A DNA stretch of 33,057 nucleotides from Rubrimonas sp036770645 (GTDB lineage: Bacteria; Pseudomonadota; Alphaproteobacteria; Rhodobacterales; Rhodobacteraceae): contig DAIPIU010000031.1 in NCBI GenBank assembly GCA_036770645.1, positions 1 to 33,057 of the forward strand, written 5' to 3'. Shown piece by piece: positions 23,513 through 31,107 of this stretch; positions within the stretch are counted from its first letter, which is position 1, and every line of letters starts with the position of its first letter. Both the position numbers and the translations under genes were made by a program. The notes beneath the pieces were generated by a model. That model was not told where the DNA came from. It searched no databases and worked only from the letters and a program-made list of their open reading frames with translations.

Positions 23513-24700
23513 ATGGCGCGCGCGCCGGGCGCGATGACGGCCGGCGTGTTCGCCGCGCTGTTCCTCGTCTACGGGGCGCAGCTGCCGTTCTGGCCGCTCT
23601 GGCTGGCGGCGGCGGGGCTGGGCGAGGGCGAGATCGGCCTTTTCCTCGGCCTGTCGATCGTCGCGCGCATCCTCGGCGGCGTCGCGGCGCCATGGCTGGC
23701 GGATCTGACCGGGCGGCGGCGCACGGCGCTGGCGCTCGCGGCGCTGGCCGGCGCCGCGGCCTTCGCCGCGCACCCCTTCGTCGAGACCCGCGCGGCGCTG
23801 TTCCTGCTGACGCTTTGCTGGGCGATGGCGCTGGCCGCGGCCCTGCCCATCGCCGATGCGCTGGCGGGCGCGGCCGCCGCGCGCCACGGCTTCGCCTACG
23901 CCCATGCGCGGGCGGCGGGTTCGGCCTCGTTCCTGCTGGCGACCCTGCTGTGCGGCGCGGCGGCGGCGCGCTGGGGGCCGGACGCCATCCTGGTCTGGAT
24001 CGTGGTCGCGTCCCTGGCGCTCGCGGCGCTGGCCGGGCGGCACCCCGGCGGGGCGCGCGACGGGGCGGCGGCCCCGCGGGCGCGGGCGGGCGATGCGCGG
24101 CTGCTGCTGCGCGCGCGGCCGGTGGCGCTGGCGGCGCTGGCGTCGGCGTCGCTGCAGGCCTCGCACGGCCCGCTCTATGCCTATGGCGCGCTGCACTGGC
24201 GGGCGCAGGGCCTGGACGAGGCCGCCATCGGCGCGCTGTGGGCCGCGGGCGTCGCCGCCGAGATCGCGCTGATGCTGCTGGTCGGGGCGCGGCTGACCGC
24301 GCGGCTGGGGCCGGCCGGTCTGTTCGCCCTGTCGGGGGTCGCGGCGACCTTGCGCTGGGGCGCGATGCTGTCCGAGCCTTCGGGCGCGGCGCTCTGGCTG
24401 TGGCAGGCGAGCCATGCGCTGACCTTCGCGCCGGCGCATCTGGGGCTGATCGCCTTCATCGGCGCCGCCGTGCCGCCGCGGCTGGCGGCCAGCGCGCAGG
24501 GGCTGATCGGGGCGGGCGCGGGGGCGGCGGCCATGGCGCTGGCGACGCTGGCGTCCGCCGCGCTCTACCCCGCGCTGGGCGCGGGCATGTATCTGGCGGG
24601 CGTCGCGCTGGCGCTGACCGGCCTCGGGGCGGCGGTCGCGCTGGCGCGCGGCTGGGACGGCGGCGCGCTGCCGGACCCCGGCGGGCCCGCGCGCCGCTGA
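23513..24700 (+). CDS. MFS_1-like (HcaT/nucleoside permease type) transporter
   Basis: From ATG 23513 this is 395 residues with about 12 membrane segments. The opening FAALFLVYGAQLPFWPLWLA and the EIGLFLGLSIVARILGG segment are typical of the MFS_1-like group that includes HcaT and nucleoside permeases. The SHALTFAPAHLGLIAFI segment in the second half also fits. Alternative starts are TTG 23477 (overlapping the deaminase stop) and ATG 23534. Pairing with a nucleoside-type deaminase suggests nucleoside or aromatic substrate transport, which is inference. Confidence 0.8.
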   Translation: MARAPGAMTAGVFAALFLVYGAQLPFWPLWLAAAGLGEGEIGLFLGLSIVARILGGVAAPWLADLTGRRRTALALAALAGAAAFAAHPFVETRAALFLLTLCWAMALAAALPIADALAGAAAARHGFAYAHARAAGSASFLLATLLCGAAAARWGPDAILVWIVVASLALAALAGRHPGGARDGAAAPRARAGDARLLLRARPVALAALASASLQASHGPLYAYGALHWRAQGLDEAAIGALWAAGVAAEIALMLLVGARLTARLGPAGLFALSGVAATLRWGAMLSEPSGAALWLWQASHALTFAPAHLGLIAFIGAAVPPRLAASAQGLIGAGAGAAAMALATLASAALYPALGAGMYLAGVALALTGLGAAVALARGWDGGALPDPGGPARR

Positions 24701-24723
24701 CGCCCCGGGTCCGCGGATGCGGG

Positions 24724-25062
24724 TCAGCCCAGCGCCGCCGCCTGCGCGGCGGCGCATTCGGCGGCGTGGAAGGCCGCGCGGTCGGCCCCGGGCGGCAGCC
24801 GGCCCAGCCGCTCCGCCGCCTCGAAGAAGCCCGGCCCGGGCAGGCCGCCCCGCGCGCGGCCGACCACGACGGCGGCGAGGAAGGGCCGGCCCGCCGCCGC
24901 ATCCTCGGCCATCAGCGCCTCGAGCAGCGCCGTCGCCCGCGCGATGGCCCCCGGGGGGCCGTAGCCCATGGCCGCCGCCGCCTGCGCATAGCTCAGCCGC
25001 GAGCCCATGGCCGCCACCGGCCGCAGGGCCGCCCGCAGCCGCGCCGCCTCCCCCCCGCTCAT
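24724..25062 (-). CDS. Small conserved-looking protein of unknown function
   Basis: A 112-residue protein I cannot assign. It is alanine rich and predicted helical: LSYAQAAAAMGYGPPGAIAR then TALLEALMAEDAAAGRPFLA, a strand-like AAVVVGRARGGLPGPGFFEAA, and an acidic end with AAFHAAECAAAQ. No signal peptide or membrane segment is seen. It begins 10 bases after the SulP gene and shares its strand, so it is likely cotranscribed with SulP. Codon use fits the genome, which favours a real gene over a shadow frame. Confidence 0.6.
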   Translation of the reverse strand: MSGGEAARLRAALRPVAAMGSRLSYAQAAAAMGYGPPGAIARATALLEALMAEDAAAGRPFLAAVVVGRARGGLPGPGFFEAAERLGRLPPGADRAAFHAAECAAAQAAALG

Positions 25063-25072
25063 GCCGTCCCCG

Positions 25073-26746
25073 TCATGCCGCCCGGCGCATCCGCCAGTCC
25101 GCCAGCGCCGCCGCCACGTCGTCGGCGAAATGGACCAGCGGCGGGTGGACCTCCTGCGCCGCGAGGGTCCGCCGCGCGGCCGGCCCGACCCCGGCCAGAT
25201 ACAGCGTCAGCCCCCGCCGCCGCGCGTTGCGCGCCAGCGCGCCGAGGCTGTTGGCCCCGCTCGAATCGAGGAAGGCCGTCCCCGACAGGTCGATCACCAG
25301 CGCCTCCGAGCCTTCCGCGATGCTGTCGAGCACATTGTCCATCACCGCCGCCGCGCCGAAGAACAGCGCCCCGGTGACCCGGTGCACCGCCACGGCGCGC
25401 GCGGCCGGCACGGTCGCGCCCTCCTCCTCCGCCGGGGTCGCATGGGCCGCCACCGCCGTCGCCTCGGACATGCGTTGGATGAACAGCGCCGAGCCCAGGC
25501 CGAAGCCCACGATGATCGCCTCGGTCAGGTCGCGGAACACGGTCAGCAGGAACGTCGCGAGCAGCACCACCGCATCGCCCCGCGGCCCGCGCAGCAGCCC
25601 GGCGAAGGCGTGGCGCTCCGCCATGCCCCAGGCCACCACCGCCAGCACGCCGGCCAGCGCCGCCAGCGGGATATGCGCGGCCAGCGGCGCCGCCAGCATC
25701 AGGAAGCCCAGCAGGAACACCGCGTGCAGCATCCCCGCCACCGGCCCGTGCGCCCCGGCCCGCACATTGGTCGCGGTGCGGGCGATGGTGCCGGTGACGC
25801 AGAAGCCGCCGAACAGCCCGGAGGCGACGTTGGCCGCCCCCTGCGCCAGAAGCTCGCCGTTCGAGCGGTGCCGCCGCCCGGTCATGCCGTCGGCCACCAC
25901 CGCCGACAGCAGCGATTCGATGGCCCCGAGCAGGGCGAAGGCGATCGCGTCGGGCAGGACCGCCTGCAGCTTCGCGAGGCTGACCGCGGGCAGCGCCGGG
26001 GCGGGCAGCATCGAGGGCAGCGCGCCGAAGCGGTCGCCGATGGTCTCGACGGGCAGGCCAAACAGCGCCGTCGCGGCGGCCGCCAGCGCGATGGCGATCA
26101 GCATGCCCGGGATGGCGGGCGAGACGGCGCGCAGGGTCGTGATCAGCAGGATCGTCGCCACCGCGACCGCCAGCGCCGCTGGGTTCAGCGTCGGCAGCGC
26201 CGCGGCCAGCGCCGGCAGCTTCTCGAGCATCGGCCCGGGCTCGGGGCCCGCCAGCGTCAGGCCCAGACCCGCGGAGATCTGACTGGCGAAGATGATCGCC
26301 CCGATGCCCGCGGTGAAGCCGACCGTGACGGGAAAGGGGATGAACCGGATGTAGGTCCCCACCCGCAGCAGACCGCCGATGGCCAGGAACACGCCCGACA
26401 GCATGGTGGCCAGCAGCAGCCCGTCGACGCCGTGACGCTCGACCGTCGCGGCCACCAGCACGATGAAGGCGCCGGCCGGCCCCCCGATCTGGAAGCGCGA
26501 CCCGCCCAGCGCCGAGACGAGGAACCCGCCGACGATGGCGGCGAACAGCCCGCGCTCGGGTTCGACGCCGCTGGCGATGGCGATGGCCATGGACAGCGGC
26601 AGCGCCACGATGGCCACGGTCAGCCCCGCGAGCGCGTCGGCGCGCAGCTGCGCCGTCCCGTAGCCCTCGCGCATCACGGTCAGAAGCTTGGGCGTGAGGT
26701 CGGCGCGCCCCCGACGCCCCCGTACGCCCGCGTCGGTCGCCGCCAT
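25073..26746 (-). CDS. SulP family anion transporter with STAS domain
   Basis: A 557-residue SLC26/SulP transporter. The membrane part starts with DALAGLTVAIVALPLSMAIA and includes GRFQ-like GGSRFQIGGPAGAFIVLV and VTGTIARTATNVRAGAHGP. The cytoplasmic STAS domain near residues 440-545 has VTGALFFGAAAVMDN and LVIDLSGTAFLDSSGANSLG. Members carry sulfate, bicarbonate or other anions; the substrate is not shown. The N-terminus before the first helix is basic. ATG 26746 is chosen; a weak GGGGGATG lies upstream. It is divergent from the TRAP binding protein across about 149 bases. Confidence 0.9.
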   Translation of the reverse strand: MAATDAGVRGRRGRADLTPKLLTVMREGYGTAQLRADALAGLTVAIVALPLSMAIAIASGVEPERGLFAAIVGGFLVSALGGSRFQIGGPAGAFIVLVAATVERHGVDGLLLATMLSGVFLAIGGLLRVGTYIRFIPFPVTVGFTAGIGAIIFASQISAGLGLTLAGPEPGPMLEKLPALAAALPTLNPAALAVAVATILLITTLRAVSPAIPGMLIAIALAAAATALFGLPVETIGDRFGALPSMLPAPALPAVSLAKLQAVLPDAIAFALLGAIESLLSAVVADGMTGRRHRSNGELLAQGAANVASGLFGGFCVTGTIARTATNVRAGAHGPVAGMLHAVFLLGFLMLAAPLAAHIPLAALAGVLAVVAWGMAERHAFAGLLRGPRGDAVVLLATFLLTVFRDLTEAIIVGFGLGSALFIQRMSEATAVAAHATPAEEEGATVPAARAVAVHRVTGALFFGAAAVMDNVLDSIAEGSEALVIDLSGTAFLDSSGANSLGALARNARRRGLTLYLAGVGPAARRTLAAQEVHPPLVHFADDVAAALADWRMRRAA

Positions 26747-26874
26747 GCCGCATCCCCCTGCAGGGCTTCATCTCAGCACCGCGCCCGCCCCGGCGCAACC
26801 GTCGCGCCGAAGGGTCGCGGCGCCGCGCCTCGGCGGTTGCCCGCGCGGCGCGAGTTTGCGACCTTCATCCAGCT

Positions 26875-26884
26875 TTGCATGCAA
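26875..26884. promoter_or_regulatory. 10-base palindrome just before the TRAP gene ribosome binding site
   Basis: TTGCATGCAA is a perfect palindrome overlapping the start of the AAGGAG ribosome binding site (26883-26888) of the TRAP gene. It could be an operator half pair for a repressor. A ten-base palindrome can arise by chance, so this is weak. Confidence 0.25.
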
Positions 26885-26895
26885 GGAGACCGGCC

Positions 26896-27984
26896 ATGAA
26901 GCGACGCGCCTTTCTGACTGCGGGCCTCACCGCGGCGGGGGCAGCCGGCGCCGGAGGCTTCGCCGCGCCAGCGCTCGCGCAGGCGCCGGTGTCGGCGCGC
27001 CTCGTCGGCGGCTTTCCGCGCGGCCTGCCCGGGGTCGGCGTGAACGCCGAAAGGCTGGCCGCGCGCCTGACCGAGCTGTCCGACGGGCGGCTGCAGATCG
27101 CCTATTTCGGCGGGGGCGAGCTGGTGCCGCCCTTCGGCGTGCTCGACGCGGTCTCCTCGGGCGCGGCCGAGTTCGGCCACACCGCCAGCTATTTCGCCGC
27201 GGGCCGCGTCCGCGCCGCCATGTATTTCACCGCCATCCCCTTCGGCCTGACGCAGACCGAGCTGTCGGGATGGATCCGCTTCGGCGGCGGGCAGGCGCTG
27301 TGGGACGCGGCCTATGCGCCGCATGGCGTCAAGCCGTTCTACGCGGGCGGGTCGGGGGCGCAGGCCGGCGGCTGGTTCCGCCGCGAGATCCGCGGCGTCG
27401 ACGACCTCGCGGGCCTGAAGATGCGAATCGCGGGGCTGGGCGGCCAGATCCTCGCGAAGCTGGGCGTTGCGCCGGTGCTGACGCCCCCGGGCGAGATCTT
27501 CGCCGCGCTGCAGTCGGGCCTCGTGGACGCGGCCGAATTCGTCGGGCCGTGGAACGATCAGGCGCTGGGTCTCTACACCATCGCGCCGTATTATTACCTG
27601 CCTGCGTTCCACGAACCCGGGGCGGGCCTCGAGTGCATCGTCAACATGGCGTTCTGGGACGGGCTGTCCCCGCATCTCCGGCGTGTCGTCGAGACGGCGG
27701 TGCAGGCGACGGCCGAGGAGACGACCGCCGATTTCCGCTTTCACAACGCCCGCGTGCTGCGGGAACTGGTGGCGAAGGGGGCAAGGGTGTCGGCCTTCCC
27801 CGACGACGTGACCGCGGCGCTGGGCGCGGCGACGCGCGAGGTGCTCGACGCCTATCCCGTGGGCGATCCGGCGGCCGAGGCCGTCCATGCCGCGTACATG
27901 GCCGCGCTTGGCGATGCGGTGCCCTATGCGGCGGCCGTCGAGGGCCGGGTCTACGCCGACCGGGCCCGGGTCTGGGCAAGCTGA
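26896..27984 (+). CDS. TRAP transporter solute-binding protein, TakP-like (orphan)
   Basis: A 362-residue periplasmic protein with a Tat-type signal (MKRRAFLTAGLTAAGAAGAG, cleaved near ALAQA). The DctP fold shows KMRIAGLGGQILAKLGVAP, GEIFAALQSGLVDAAEFVGP and WNDQALGLYTIAPYYYLPA, closest to the TakP group that binds 2-oxo acids, where EWVGPYND is the usual version of EFVGPWND. AAGGAG lies 8 bases before ATG 26896. No dctQ or dctM membrane subunits are in the window, so its partners are elsewhere or it is an orphan. Confidence 0.87.
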   Translation: MKRRAFLTAGLTAAGAAGAGGFAAPALAQAPVSARLVGGFPRGLPGVGVNAERLAARLTELSDGRLQIAYFGGGELVPPFGVLDAVSSGAAEFGHTASYFAAGRVRAAMYFTAIPFGLTQTELSGWIRFGGGQALWDAAYAPHGVKPFYAGGSGAQAGGWFRREIRGVDDLAGLKMRIAGLGGQILAKLGVAPVLTPPGEIFAALQSGLVDAAEFVGPWNDQALGLYTIAPYYYLPAFHEPGAGLECIVNMAFWDGLSPHLRRVVETAVQATAEETTADFRFHNARVLRELVAKGARVSAFPDDVTAALGAATREVLDAYPVGDPAAEAVHAAYMAALGDAVPYAAAVEGRVYADRARVWAS

Positions 27985-28023
27985 CGCCGCAAAAGCGCCG
28001 CAGGGAACCGTCATCGCCATCCC

Positions 28024-28380
28024 ATGCCGTCCCGCATGATCCAGCGCCGCGCCGCGGTCCTTCTCGCCGCCCTGCTGCCGGCCTGCGGCTGGGCGGTCGG
28101 CCATGGCTGGTTCACGACCGCCGCGGGCCACCGGGTCGAGACGCCGGCCGTCGACGCGCTCGACTGCGGCGGCATGGAGCGGGTGTTGCGCGCCATCGAT
28201 CAGACGGGCTATCGCCGCGGCAAGCCCAAGCCTTATGACCGCAAGGACATGCCGCTGTACGATTACGAGCACCGCCTCGCTGCGGCCCATTTCGCGCTGT
28301 GCGCGCGCGACAGCGCGCCGGAACCCTCGCGCGAGAACGGCGTGCCTGCCGACGGCCCGTTCCGCAAGGGCTACGAATGA
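28024..28380 (+). CDS. Small lipoprotein candidate of unknown function
   Basis: A 118-residue protein that starts with basic residues and a hydrophobic stretch, RRAAVLLAALLPAC, giving a possible lipobox LPAC with the lipidated cysteine at residue 21. The mature part is polar and holds two other cysteines (ALDCGGMERV and FALCARDS), which may pair. ATG 28036 is an alternative start. No family is recognised. Its stop overlaps lspA (ATGA), the gene for the peptidase that would process its signal. It follows the TRAP gene after 39 bases. Confidence 0.65.
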   Translation: MPSRMIQRRAAVLLAALLPACGWAVGHGWFTTAAGHRVETPAVDALDCGGMERVLRAIDQTGYRRGKPKPYDRKDMPLYDYEHRLAAAHFALCARDSAPEPSRENGVPADGPFRKGYE

Positions 28381-28877
28381 CGGGGCCGCGGTCCCGCGCC
28401 GCCCTGGCGATGGGCGGTGTCGCGCTGGCGATTCTCGGGCTCGACCGCCTGTCGAAATGGACGGTGGTCGAGGCGTGGGAGCTGATGCACCTCCAGACCA
28501 TCGAGCTGTGGCCGGGTTTCCTGTCGCTGCGCATGGCGTGGAACCGGGGCGTCAACTTCGGCCTGTTCGCCTCGGACAGCGAGGCCGCGCGACTCGGCCT
28601 CGCGGGGCTGGCGGCGGCGGTCAGCCTCGGCGTCGGGATCTGGGCCTGGCGGCGGGCGGACCGGTTCACGGCGCTGGCCGCGGGCCTGCTGATCGGCGGC
28701 GCGCTTGGCAACGCCTGGGACCGGCTGCGCTATGGCGCGGTGGCCGATTTCCTCAACGTCACCTGCTGCGGGATCGCGAACCCCTACGCCTTCAACGTCG
28801 CCGACGTGGCGATCTTCGCCGGCGCGCTGGGCCTCGCCTTCGCCCCGTCCCCCGACCGGGCGGCGCCGGCGGCCTGA
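28377..28877 (+). CDS. lspA: Lipoprotein signal peptidase II
   Basis: LspA cleaves prolipoprotein signals in the inner membrane. The 166-residue protein has the five LspA blocks: LDRLSKWTVV, NRGVNFGLFA, GGALGNAWDRLRYG, VADFLNVTCCGIANPYAFN (catalytic aspartate region) and NVADVAIFAG with the second aspartate. Four hydrophobic segments are present. The ATG overlaps the upstream gene (ATGA). A decayed copy of part of this gene is found at 32400-32663. Confidence 0.93.
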   Translation: MTGPRSRAALAMGGVALAILGLDRLSKWTVVEAWELMHLQTIELWPGFLSLRMAWNRGVNFGLFASDSEAARLGLAGLAAAVSLGVGIWAWRRADRFTALAAGLLIGGALGNAWDRLRYGAVADFLNVTCCGIANPYAFNVADVAIFAGALGLAFAPSPDRAAPAA

Positions 28878-28919
28878 GCGGCCGGCCCCGCCTGTCGGCG
28901 ACCCGCAGCGACGGCTCCG

Positions 28920-28933
28920 GGGGGCATGCCCCC
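28920..28933. repeat. 14-base GC palindrome between convergent lspA and DUF779
   Basis: GGGGGCATGCCCCC is a perfect palindrome in the 92-base gap between the convergent ends of lspA and the DUF779 gene. It could act as a bidirectional transcription stop, but no T run follows on either strand. Confidence 0.3.
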
Positions 28934-28969
28934 GCATCGGCGTAGCGCCGGCCCTGCGGCGCGCGCGGA

Positions 28970-29350
28970 TCAGCGTTCCGGGGCGGGCTCCAGCGCCTCC
29001 GCCTCGGCGTCCGTGAACACGCGCGAGCGGGTGAGGAAGCGCTTCTCGCGCCCGTTGTCGAGCGAGAACATGCCGCCTCGGCCCGCCACCACGTCGATGA
29101 TGAGCTGCGTGTGCCGCCAGTATTCGAACTGCGCCCCGCCGATCCAGACCTCGGCGCCGCCGATCTCGCCCAGCTTCACGTCCTGCGCGCCGAGGCCGAA
29201 ATCGCCCACGGCATAGCACATCGGGGCCGAGCCGTCGCAGCAGCCGCCGGACTGGTGGAACATCACCGGGCCATGGTCGGCGCGGATCTCGTCGAGCAGC
29301 TTCAGCGCCGCCTCGGTCGCGACCACGCGCGGCGGGCGTGTGTCGGGCAT
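28970..29350 (-). CDS. DUF779 domain protein
   Basis: A 126-residue protein of the DUF779 family, whose members sit next to aldehyde dehydrogenases. The cysteine-rich FHQSGGCCDGSAPMCY segment is the family hallmark and may bind a metal. EVWIGGAQFEYWRHTQ and DVVAGRGGMFSLDNGREKRF are also typical. GGGGAGG is 9 bases before ATG 29350. It lies 74 bases downstream of the aldehyde dehydrogenase and is likely cotranscribed. Function is not known. Confidence 0.88.
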   Translation of the reverse strand: MPDTRPPRVVATEAALKLLDEIRADHGPVMFHQSGGCCDGSAPMCYAVGDFGLGAQDVKLGEIGGAEVWIGGAQFEYWRHTQLIIDVVAGRGGMFSLDNGREKRFLTRSRVFTDAEAEALEPAPER

Positions 29351-29424
29351 GATGCGGGGCCTCCCCGGACGGAAGCGGGGGCCGCCGGCGCGGCCCCTCG
29401 CGGCGGCATGGGCAGTCCCGCGCC

Positions 29425-30933
29425 TCAGAAGAAGCCGAGCGCCTTGGGCGAGTAGCTGACCAGCATGTTCTTGGTCTGCTGGTAGTGCTCGAGCATCATC
29501 TTGTGGTTCTCGCGCCCGATGCCCGACTGCTTGTAGCCGCCGAAGGCCGCGTGCGCGGGATAGAGGTGGTAGCAGTTGGTCCAGACGCGCCCTGCCTGGA
29601 TCTCGCGGCCGAAGCGGTAGCAGGTGTGGGCGCTGCGGCTCCAGACGCCCGCGCCGAGGCCGTAGAGCGTGTCGTTGGCGATGGCCAGCGCCTCCGCCTC
29701 GTCCCTGAAGGTGGTCACGGACAGGACCGGGCCGAAGATCTCCTCCTGGAAGATCCGCATCCTGTTGTGGCCCTTCAGGACCGTCGGCTGGATGTAGTAG
29801 CCGCCCTCCATCTCGCCGGGGTGCATCTCGCGCCCGCCGCCGGTCAGCACCTGCGCGCCTTCCTGGCGGCCGATGTCGATGTAGGCGAGGATCTTCTCCA
29901 TCTGCTCGGCCGAGGCCTGCGCGCCGATCATGGTGGCCGGGTTCAGCGGGTGGCCGAGCTTGATCTTCTTCACGCGCTCGATCGCGCGCTCGATGAAGCG
30001 CTCGTAGATCGACTCCTGGATCAGGGCGCGCGACGGGCAGGTGCAGACTTCGCCGTTGTTCAGCGCGAACATGGTGAAGCCTTCGAGGCACTTGTCGAAG
30101 TAGTCGTCGTCGGCGTCCATGACGTCTTCGAAGAAGATGTTCGGCGACTTGCCGCCGAGTTCCAGCGTGACAGGGATCAGGTTCTGGCTGGCGTACTGCA
30201 TGATCAGCCGACCGGTCGAGGTCTCGCCGGTGAAGGCGATCTTGGCGATGCGGTTGCTGGACGCCAGCGGCTTGCCGCATTCCAGCCCGAAGCCGTTGAC
30301 GACGTTCAGCACGCCCGGCGGCAGCAGGTCGCCGATGATCTCCATCAGCACCATGATCGAGGCGGGGGTCTGCTCGGCGGGCTTGAGGACGATGCAGTTG
30401 CCGGCGGCCAGCGCCGGGGCGAGCTTCCACACCGCCATCAGGATCGGGAAGTTCCAGGGGATGATCTGGCCGACCACGCCCAACGGCTCGTGGAAGTGGT
30501 AGGCGACGGTGTCGTGGTCGATCTCGGAGATCGCGCCTTCCTGCGCCCGGATGCAGCCGGCGAAATAGCGGAAATGGTCGATGGCCAGCGGGATGTCGGC
30601 GGCCATGGTCTCGCGCACCGGCTTGCCGTTGTCCCAGCTCTCGGCGACCGCGATGGCCTCGAGATTGTCCTCCATCCGCTGCGCGATCCTGATCAGGATG
30701 TTGGAGCGTTCGGTGGTGCTGGTGCGGCCCCAGGCGGCCTTGGCGGCGTGGGCGGCGTCCAGCGCGGCCTCGACGTCGACATGGGTGGAGCGGGCGACGC
30801 GGCAGACGACCTCACCCGTTACGGGCGACGCGTTGTCGAAATAGGTCAGCGAATGCGGCGGGCGCCATTCGCCGCCGATGTAGTTGTCGTACTTGTCCTT
30901 GAACGGGGCCTTGGGCCGCGAGACGTTCGACAT
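29425..30933 (-). CDS. Aldehyde dehydrogenase, ExaC/AldB type
   Basis: A 502-residue NAD(P)-dependent aldehyde dehydrogenase. It shows GQIIPWNFPILMAVWKLAPA, the catalytic glutamate in LELGGKSPNI, the nucleophile cysteine in NNGEVCTCPSRAL, and EIFGPVLSVTTF. The TAYHFHEPLG and NCYHLYPAHAAFGGYKQSG context fits the acetaldehyde dehydrogenases AldB/ExaC/AcoD, which oxidise acetaldehyde and other short aldehydes. ATG 30933 has GGAGGGGGCAG upstream; the frame extends further only by low-quality sequence. A GAF-Fis regulator lies upstream on the same strand and DUF779 downstream. Confidence 0.93.
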   Translation of the reverse strand: MSNVSRPKAPFKDKYDNYIGGEWRPPHSLTYFDNASPVTGEVVCRVARSTHVDVEAALDAAHAAKAAWGRTSTTERSNILIRIAQRMEDNLEAIAVAESWDNGKPVRETMAADIPLAIDHFRYFAGCIRAQEGAISEIDHDTVAYHFHEPLGVVGQIIPWNFPILMAVWKLAPALAAGNCIVLKPAEQTPASIMVLMEIIGDLLPPGVLNVVNGFGLECGKPLASSNRIAKIAFTGETSTGRLIMQYASQNLIPVTLELGGKSPNIFFEDVMDADDDYFDKCLEGFTMFALNNGEVCTCPSRALIQESIYERFIERAIERVKKIKLGHPLNPATMIGAQASAEQMEKILAYIDIGRQEGAQVLTGGGREMHPGEMEGGYYIQPTVLKGHNRMRIFQEEIFGPVLSVTTFRDEAEALAIANDTLYGLGAGVWSRSAHTCYRFGREIQAGRVWTNCYHLYPAHAAFGGYKQSGIGRENHKMMLEHYQQTKNMLVSYSPKALGFF

Positions 30934-31079
30934 CACCTGCCCCCTCCGGCCAGGGCGCCATGGTCGTCCTGCATGCGTGCATCCTCCGGTTGCCGCGCCG
31001 GCGTGGTCCGGCGTCCGGTCGGAAGGTGCGCATCGTGGCGTCGCGGCCACAATCGGGGGGAAACCGGTCCGTCGCCGTC

Positions 31080-31099
31080 CTGTCTCGGTTCCGGGACAG
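31080..31099. promoter_or_regulatory. Near-perfect palindrome upstream of aldehyde dehydrogenase
   Basis: CTGTCTCGG (31080-31088) and CCGGGACAG (31091-31099) form a 9-bp inverted repeat around TT with one mismatch. It is 147 bases upstream of the aldehyde dehydrogenase ATG and 8 bases after the stop of the GAF-Fis regulator gene. A TGTC-N-GACA dyad is the kind of site used by Fis-type regulators, so this may be its operator; this is inference. Confidence 0.5.
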
Positions 31100-31107
31100 A
31101 AAACGTC

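Noticed and set aside
25007..26899. Long plus-strand frame opposite SulP
   Set aside because: The composition is Arg/Gln/His rich and no domain is seen, while SulP on the minus strand is convincing.
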